This document shows, in pieces, positions 14,672 to 18,531 of a DNA stretch of 18,531 nucleotides. The notes beneath the pieces are model-generated. The model was not told the origin of the DNA. It searched no databases and saw nothing but the letters and a program-made list of their open reading frames with translations. Within the stretch, counting starts at the first letter, position 1. Every line of letters starts with the position of its first letter. Position numbers and translations under genes: made by a program. The stretch comes from an uncultured Clostridium sp. (GTDB lineage: Bacteria; Bacillota; Clostridia; Lachnospirales; Lachnospiraceae): NCBI GenBank assembly GCA_900544905.1, contig UQXF01000073.1, forward strand, positions 1 through 18,531. The letters are read 5' to 3'.

Positions 14672-14737
14672 CCATTACTTCATGAAATAAAATAATTTGT
14701 GTGCTATCAGAGAACTCGCAAGCAAATAAGTTTGTTG

Positions 14738-14775
14738 AAGTGGGACAAAGCCTATTGGGCTTATCCCACTTTTTT
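14738..14775 (+). terminator. Intrinsic terminator of the second MATE gene
   Basis: AAGTGGGA (14738-14745) pairs with TCCCACTT (14764-14771), with an inner AAGCC/GGCTT stem (14748-14752 and 14758-14762) separated by a small asymmetric bulge. The U run is 14770-14775. It closes the plus-strand transcript before the convergent sirtuin gene; on the minus strand no U run follows. Confidence 0.85.
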
Positions 14776-14801
14776 CATGATTTAGCAAGAAGAGTCAACT
14801 A

Positions 14802-15746
14802 TCATATCAGTCTGTCCATATCCTCAACCGTCTTCGCAATATCCTCATTGATTCCCACTGCCCTGTCCCCAAAGCTTTCCGGCACAACCGCTTCCTTAAG
14901 GTTCAGCCGAATCAGTCTCCAGTTCCGGTTTTCCCTCATCATCTTTTCAAATGGAAAACGAATAATTGTCGGGGTGTTAAATCCCACTCCCAGCTCCAGC
15001 AGCACCACATTTTTCCCGCTATATTCTTTTAAAAATGCTGCATACCGTCCAGCTGCCTCATGCCAGTGTTCATCCTCCACAAAATACTGGTCACAGCGTA
15101 AATGCATTGCCATGCTTCCACCGCACACCGGACACTTCGGAACCATGTAAGCCGGTATCAGGCAGTCCTTTCTTGCCTGGTTCATCTGCTTAAACATATC
15201 CACTGCATCATATGTTTTATCGTGGCAGCCCCGCTCACACTGGATTTCTCCGTAGTCTCCCTGGGTGGCAAAAACAGCCTCATTCTCAAATCCGGCTTTC
15301 CAAAACTGGTGGTCTACGTTAGTGGTAAGAACAAAATGCGGCTTTTCCTTTACCATTTCATAAAGCTTCCGGTAAAGCGGAAGTGCATCCGGTTCAATCC
15401 TGTTTATACAGGCATGCTTGGACCAGTAACCCCATTTTGCTTCCTCTGTGGGAAATGGATAAAACCCGGCACTGTACATGTCCCTCATATATTCAGAACC
15501 ATATTTCTCTATAAATTCACTAAAATTTTCCGTAAACCGTTTTCCACCATATTCTAGTCCCGCTGCTGTGGAAAGTCCTGCGCCTGCCCCAATCAGCACT
15601 GCATCTGCATTTTTAATCATTTCCGCTGCTGCTGCCGTCTGTTCTTCATACGGAATGTGCTGGAAAATATAATCTTTGGCCGGCATACCGCTTAAAAACT
15701 GTGAAAAATCCATCCTTTTATTTCCTTTCTGAATCTGTTTAAACAT
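14802..15746 (-). CDS. Class M sirtuin (SirTM-like), probable protein ADP-ribosyltransferase
   Basis: A 314-residue Sir2-fold protein. The NAD-binding motif GAGAGLSTAAGL is at 53-64, and the TxNxD motif TTNVDHQF at 141-148 (Asn143). In the place of the catalytic His of deacetylase sirtuins (HG motif) it has Gln162 in ATQGDYGE, the hallmark of class M sirtuins described in microbial pathogens as lipoate-dependent protein ADP-ribosyltransferases. Four zinc cysteines are present: C170, C174, C205 and C208. The partner macrodomain gene lies 83 bases upstream on the same strand, as in known SirTM operons. GcvH-L and lipoate ligase genes that accompany many SirTM operons are not present here. The ATG at 15746 has AGAGGTGG upstream; an ATG at 15713 with AAAGGAAA is a weaker alternative. 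Confidence 0.88.
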   Translation of the reverse strand: MFKQIQKGNKRMDFSQFLSGMPAKDYIFQHIPYEEQTAAAAEMIKNADAVLIGAGAGLSTAAGLEYGGKRFTENFSEFIEKYGSEYMRDMYSAGFYPFPTEEAKWGYWSKHACINRIEPDALPLYRKLYEMVKEKPHFVLTTNVDHQFWKAGFENEAVFATQGDYGEIQCERGCHDKTYDAVDMFKQMNQARKDCLIPAYMVPKCPVCGGSMAMHLRCDQYFVEDEHWHEAAGRYAAFLKEYSGKNVVLLELGVGFNTPTIIRFPFEKMMRENRNWRLIRLNLKEAVVPESFGDRAVGINEDIAKTVEDMDRLI

Positions 15747-15829
15747 TTATTCCACCTCTTTTTGATAACTCATTCTTTTTCATTGCACAAAAGAGATACC
15801 AGTTCTGTCCTTCTTACCTTCAAATTTAT

Positions 15830-16669
15830 CTATATCAAATTCTCATAACAATCTCTATCTAAATCCTTAAACACATTAAAAATCACCCTGTCAAGCTGTT
15901 CTCCGTATTCCTCAAGAAATGCTGTCGTTTCCGCCACTGCAATCTTTGCCGCTTCATCATTGGGAAAATGAAATTCCCCAGTGGAAATGCAGCAGAACGC
16001 CACACTGCGAATACCATTTTCCACACAACATTTTAATACACTCCGGTAACAGTTTCTCAAATCCTGCCTTAAGGAATCCGTCAACTGATATCCGACAATC
16101 GGGCCTACTGTATGAATAACATACTGTGCCGGAAGATTATAACCCTTTGTAAGCACCGCCTGCCCGGTAGGTTCCTCAAATGACTGTCCATACCGGATAC
16201 GCTTCTGGTTCATCAAATGATTACATTCCTCCCTAAGTTCTATACCTGCCGCGCTATGGATTGCATTGTCGATACACCTATGGCATGGAACGAAACAGCC
16301 TAACATCTGTGAATTGGCAGCATTTACGATTGCCCCTACCTGAAGCCTTGTAATATCACCCTGCCAGATGGAGATTCTATCTGCAAACGGATGACTGCTT
16401 CCATACTGCTCGCCAACCGTCCTGATATCCTTCAACGTCACAATACCCTTTTCCTCTGCTTCTTTTTTCAGAAATGCATCCTGTACTGTAAGTACATCCC
16501 CGGACATGCTTTTCGGCATACGGATATTCATAAGCGAGCGTAATGCCATGCGTTTATTCTCATAATCATTCTGAACCTCCAAATCCCTGTACTGTACAGA
16601 ATCCTCTTTGAATTTTCGGAGCAGATAATCCAGTCTGCCCTCCTGCGTTTTCAAATTATCCATCATCAT
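15830..16669 (-). CDS. Zinc-dependent macrodomain protein, probable ADP-ribosyl hydrolase
   Basis: A 279-residue protein. Residues 1-95 are a helical N-terminal extension, typical of the SirTM-linked macrodomain group. The macrodomain follows: GDIT (104-107), the ADP-ribose loop IVNAANSQMLG (114-124), the zinc segment CFVPCHRC (125-132), then AIHSAAG, the phosphate loop CCISTGEFHFP (226-236). The Cys/His cluster is the feature of zinc macrodomains that remove ADP-ribose placed by SirTM enzymes. It is the first gene of a pair with the sirtuin 83 bases downstream. Three ATG codons stand in tandem (16669, 16666, 16663) after AAAGG; the first is taken. A promoter precedes it at 16703-16731. The substrate protein is not encoded in the window. 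Confidence 0.9.
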   Translation of the reverse strand: MMMDNLKTQEGRLDYLLRKFKEDSVQYRDLEVQNDYENKRMALRSLMNIRMPKSMSGDVLTVQDAFLKKEAEEKGIVTLKDIRTVGEQYGSSHPFADRISIWQGDITRLQVGAIVNAANSQMLGCFVPCHRCIDNAIHSAAGIELREECNHLMNQKRIRYGQSFEEPTGQAVLTKGYNLPAQYVIHTVGPIVGYQLTDSLRQDLRNCYRSVLKCCVENGIRSVAFCCISTGEFHFPNDEAAKIAVAETTAFLEEYGEQLDRVIFNVFKDLDRDCYENLI

Positions 16670-16702
16670 TCCAGCCTTTCCGTATCACGTCTTTTATCTG
16701 TT

Positions 16703-16731
16703 TTATAATACCACAAATCTTTTCCTGACAA
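16703..16731 (-). promoter_or_regulatory. Predicted promoter of the macrodomain-sirtuin operon
   Basis: On the minus strand TTGTCA (16726-16731), a 17-bp spacer and TTATAA (16703-16708); TATTAT two bases upstream is an alternative -10. The leader is about 28 bases. I see no clear operator. Confidence 0.5.
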
Positions 16732-16742
16732 ATACTGTATTA

Positions 16743-16778
16743 CAAAATACCCCAAGACAGTCTTTATCCCGGGGCATT
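16743..16778 (-). terminator. Intrinsic terminator of the oxidoreductase gene
   Basis: On the minus strand AATGCCCC (16778-16771) pairs with GGGGTATT (16753-16746), with one G-U pair, and a smaller AAGA/TCTT stem lies inside the loop. The run TATTTTG follows. It lies about 20 bases after the stop of the oxidoreductase gene. Confidence 0.75.
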
Positions 16779-16797
16779 CTGCAAGCATAAAAACCAA

Positions 16798-17427
16798 TTA
16801 TTTTCTCACAACACTGATTCTTTCCTGAATGTGATTTCCCTTTGTAATCTCATCCACCATTGCAATGGCGTAATCCGCATAGCTGATGATGCTTTCACCC
16901 TTGTCATTTAAGGTAAGCTCTTCACCCGCAAGGATGTATTCTCCGGTTCTCTCACCCTCTGCCTGGAAATCACCGGCAGGGCTTACGAATGTCCATTTCA
17001 CATCATTTCTTAAGCGAAGCTCCTCCAGTGCCTTTCCCTGAGCTGCCGCCAATGGCTTAAATACATCTGGAAAATCCGGACCGTCCATAACCTGTGCTGT
17101 GTGCTCCGGATTCACATAGAGACTTCCTGCTCCGCCTACCACCAAAAGTCTTGTTTCCTTTCCGGAAAGAATGTCACATAAATGCTTTAATGAAGTGCTG
17201 TGCTGTGGAAGTGTCTCTTCTACCCATGCACCAAATGCATCTACCACCACATCAAAGGACTCTAAATCTGCTGTAGTCAAATCAAACAAATCCTTCTGGA
17301 TGACATTCTTTGCAACTGTCTGGTTCTCTCCCCTGACAACTGCAGTCACATCCAGTCCTCTCTCAACTGCCTCCTTAACAATTAACTTACCTGCTTTTCC
17401 GTTTGCACATACAACTGCTACTTTCAT
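16798..17427 (-). CDS. NAD(P)-binding (atypical SDR, NmrA/YwnB-like) oxidoreductase
   Basis: A 209-residue soluble Rossmann-fold protein of the atypical short-chain dehydrogenase group that includes NmrA-like and biliverdin-reductase-B-like proteins. The dinucleotide loop is VCANGKAGKLIV at 6-17, lacking the last Gly of the classical motif as is usual in this group. Later marks are VVVDAFGAW (60-68), VVGGAGSLYV (96-105) and SYADYAIAMVDE near the end, typical of family members. The substrate is unknown; many relatives reduce quinones or flavins, or act as redox sensors. AAGGAGG (17436-17442) is 8 bases before the ATG. Its promoter is covered by two copies of the operator found also at the Rrf2 gene, so it is almost certainly a target of that regulator. 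B. subtilis has a comparable Rrf2/YwnB-like pairing. Confidence 0.85.
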   Translation of the reverse strand: MKVAVVCANGKAGKLIVKEAVERGLDVTAVVRGENQTVAKNVIQKDLFDLTTADLESFDVVVDAFGAWVEETLPQHSTSLKHLCDILSGKETRLLVVGGAGSLYVNPEHTAQVMDGPDFPDVFKPLAAAQGKALEELRLRNDVKWTFVSPAGDFQAEGERTGEYILAGEELTLNDKGESIISYADYAIAMVDEITKGNHIQERISVVRK

Positions 17428-17448
17428 AATAATATCCTCCTTATAATT

Positions 17449-17475
17449 TTGTTGTAATATTTTTTGTTACAACAA
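17449..17475. promoter_or_regulatory. Operator copy 1, over the oxidoreductase transcription start
   Basis: TTGTTGTAA (17449-17457) and TTACAACAA (17467-17475) are perfect 9-bp arms around 9 bases. It lies just downstream of the -10 (17477-17482), covering the predicted start. Its centre is 42 bp, four helical turns, from that of copy 2. Confidence 0.75.
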
Positions 17476-17476
17476 G

Positions 17477-17505
17477 ACAATACCACAAGTCTGTTGTAAT
17501 GTCAA
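17477..17505 (-). promoter_or_regulatory. Promoter of the oxidoreductase gene
   Basis: On the minus strand a consensus TTGACA (17500-17505), a 17-bp spacer and TATTGT (17477-17482). The -35 forms the centre of operator copy 2 and the start region lies in copy 1, so binding would block polymerase. Confidence 0.7.
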
Positions 17506-17516
17506 TAGTTACAACA
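17492..17516. promoter_or_regulatory. Operator copy 2, over the oxidoreductase -35
   Basis: TGTTGTAA (17492-17499) and TTACAACA (17509-17516) are perfect 8-bp arms around TGTCAATAG. The central 9 bases differ at one position from those of copy 3 before the Rrf2 gene, and contain the reverse of the -35 hexamer. Confidence 0.75.
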
Positions 17517-17576
17517 AAATTTTTCAAAAAAAAATAAGGAACCTGTAACGGTACCCTATTTATATCTTTAAAACAT

Positions 17577-18014
17577 TTATTCCCGGCTGATATATCTTGC
17601 CGCATCCTTTTTTACATCCTCTAAAGTGATAGATGCCAGCTCCCGCTCCATCGCATCCTGCACCCGTTTAAGCTTGTCATCTAATATCAGATGGATATTT
17701 CTTCCCACGGGACAATCGGCATTGGGATTTTCATGGAAATGAAACAGCGTGTCATTCTCCACACATTCCACCGCTTTATATATGTCAAGAAATGTAATCT
17801 CCTTTAACGGCTTTGCTATGGATGCACCACCGCTTCCCCTTGCTACATTTACTAATCCCGCAGCTTTTAGCTGTTGTAATAGTTTTCGGATAATAACCGG
17901 GTTCACGTTCACACTGGAAGCAAGAAATTCACTGGTAATCTTGTAATCCTTCTCAAAGGTATCAATACAGGTGAAAACATGAACTGCAATCGTAAATCTG
18001 CTTGAAATCTGCAT
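17577..18014 (-). CDS. Rrf2-family transcriptional regulator (YwnA-like)
   Basis: A 145-residue DNA-binding protein of the Rrf2 family. The N-terminal winged helix shows QISSRFTIAVHVFTCI, then KITSEFLASSVNVNPVIIRKLLQQLKAAGLVNVARGSGGASIAKP, the standard helix-turn-helix and wing. Three cysteines are present (C16, C84, C101 in NADCPVG), not the closely spaced Cys triad of iron-sulfur members such as IscR or NsrR, so a cluster is unlikely; C101 could be a redox or thiol sensor, as in YwnA/CymR-like proteins. The ATG at 18014 follows GAGG by 9 bases; a GTG at 18029 overlapping that site is rejected. It has its own copy of the operator and probably represses itself and the oxidoreductase downstream. 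Confidence 0.9.
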   Translation of the reverse strand: MQISSRFTIAVHVFTCIDTFEKDYKITSEFLASSVNVNPVIIRKLLQQLKAAGLVNVARGSGGASIAKPLKEITFLDIYKAVECVENDTLFHFHENPNADCPVGRNIHLILDDKLKRVQDAMERELASITLEDVKKDAARYISRE

Positions 18015-18057
18015 ATACTTGTACCTCACTTAACTGCTGTATGTTGTTTTTTAATAT

Positions 18058-18086
18058 ATTCTACTCTGCAGCCGATGTAATGTCAA
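18058..18086 (-). promoter_or_regulatory. Promoter of the Rrf2 gene
   Basis: On the minus strand a consensus TTGACA (18081-18086), a 17-bp spacer and TAGAAT (18058-18063). The -35 lies inside operator copy 3. The leader is about 37 bases. Confidence 0.7.
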
Positions 18087-18096
18087 CAGTTACAAT
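18074..18096. promoter_or_regulatory. Operator copy 3, autoregulatory site at the Rrf2 promoter
   Basis: GATGTAA-N9-TTACAAT, with a strict core TGTAA/TTACA and the centre TGTCAACAG. It matches copy 2 over most of its length and overlaps the -35 in the same register, supporting autorepression. Confidence 0.65.
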
Positions 18097-18211
18097 ATCT
18101 GTTCCCAATACCATAACAACCAGAACTTATATAGAGTAAGCTATTCCGATATTCATTTTTTTCTGTTTTTACACTTTCACCTGCAAATGCAAAAAACACA
18201 GAAGGGCTATT
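18097..18211. other. Short intergenic stretch between the Rrf2 promoter and the HD-domain gene
   Basis: No gene is seen. An imperfect A/T-rich inverted repeat (TTCTGTTTTT near 18159-18169 against AAAAAACACAGAA near 18191-18203) could end the minus-strand HD-domain transcript, but no convincing U run follows. Confidence that it is a terminator is low. Confidence 0.25.
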
Positions 18212-18483
18212 TTATCTATGTATCAAATGACCTATAATTTCACAGATACAGCAATATTTATCTATCAGACAAATCACAAAGGACTCCGGATACCGGGGTG
18301 GAATGATTGTTAACGGCCACATATGTTTTAAAACCATATCTTTCTCCACCTCACTTAATTGAAAATTTTTTTGTGCATTCTCCATGGCTGTTTTGGGATG
18401 TGTCAGCCCATGAAAATGGGCACCTGTTTTCTTGGCGTGTGTATGCCAGTCATATAAAAACAAATCATGCAGCATTCCAGCTC
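18212..18483 (-). CDS. HD-domain phosphohydrolase, 5' end cut by the contig end
   Basis: The C-terminal 90 residues of an HD-superfamily protein. The visible part runs from GAGMLHDLFLYDWH, in which HD is the metal-binding pair, through HPKTAMENA, to a helical end ...CLIDKYCCICEIIGHLIHR. The frame stays open into the adapter, so an ATG at 18475 would be internal (the Met of GAGMLHD) and the true start and the first histidine lie beyond the contig. HD proteins hydrolyse phosphate esters, often of nucleotides; the substrate here is unknown. Confidence 0.75.
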
Positions 18484-18531
18484 CTGTCTCTTATACACAT
18501 CTGACGCTGCCGACGATCTTACGCGTGTAGA
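18484..18531 (+). other. Nextera adapter, i5 index and P5 remnant (artefact)
   Basis: The Tn5 mosaic end CTGTCTCTTATACACATCT (18484-18502) is followed by the rest of the Nextera read-1 adapter to 18516, then TCTTACGC (18517-18524), the reverse complement of an i5 index GCGTAAGA, then GTGTAGA (18525-18531), the start of the P5 sequence. It is library sequence. Confidence 0.98.

Noticed and set aside
17577..18014. Rrf2 protein as an iron-sulfur regulator (IscR/NsrR type)
   Set aside because: The three cysteines are widely spaced (16, 84, 101) and do not form the cluster-binding triad.
1..18531. Terminal inverted repeats with Tn5 mosaic ends as evidence of a natural transposon
   Set aside because: The sequence is the commercial Nextera adapter, and the right copy runs on through an i5 index into P5. 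No transposase is present.

Overview
The window reads as a chromosomal contig from a low-to-moderate-GC Gram-positive anaerobe, most likely a gut Clostridia member (Lachnospiraceae-like). The basis is strong AGGAGG-type ribosome binding sites, sigma-A-like promoters, and families typical of that group: an AgrC/AgrA-type (GHKL/LytTR) two-component pair, MepA-like MATE pumps, a class M sirtuin with its macrodomain partner, and an Rrf2 regulator. This placement is inference from gene content only. Both ends carry untrimmed Nextera/Tn5 sequencing adapter (1-32 and 18484-18531), so the biological sequence is about 33-18483 and the genes at both edges are cut by the contig end.

Layout. (1) 33-2615: a truncated AAA-type ATPase on the minus strand faces a plus-strand ibrA-ibrB-like pair (PP-loop PAPS-reductase-like protein plus ParB/sulfiredoxin-fold protein). 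The AT-rich divergent promoter region holds palindromes and short direct repeats. (2) 2621-6345: a chemoreceptor (minus) and a GHKL histidine kinase plus LytTR response regulator (plus) are divergently transcribed. The chemoreceptor and the kinase carry what looks like the same six-helix membrane input domain. (3) 6333-8705: an asparaginase-family protein and a MATE exporter, both minus. (4) 8894-12030: a tightly overlapping minus-strand operon of a polytopic membrane protein, an OmpR-type regulator, a HAMP histidine kinase and a two-helix membrane protein, preceded by 11-bp phased repeats. (5) 12271-12989: two small minus-strand genes, one with 11-residue repeats and one an internally duplicated four-helix membrane protein, with similar phased repeats upstream. 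(6) 13209-14775: a second MATE exporter on the plus strand, placed behind a promoter followed almost at once by a strong intrinsic terminator, which suggests conditional read-through. (7) 14802-16669: a zinc-macrodomain protein followed by a class M sirtuin, a reversible ADP-ribosylation pair. (8) 16798-18014: an NAD(P)-binding oxidoreductase and an Rrf2 regulator, linked by three copies of one operator, GTTGTAA-N9-TTACAAC and variants. (9) 18212-18483: the C-terminal part of an HD-domain protein.

Taken together this is a sensing, export and stress-response neighbourhood: two complete two-component systems, a chemoreceptor, two related drug/metabolite exporters, and a redox- or ADP-ribosylation-related block. 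The observations that look least described are the input domain shared by a chemoreceptor and an Agr-like kinase, the AAA ATPase/ibrAB divergon, the small repeat-protein pair that may belong to the OmpR regulon, and the promoter-terminator leader of the second MATE gene. No RNA genes, insertion sequences or CRISPR arrays were seen.
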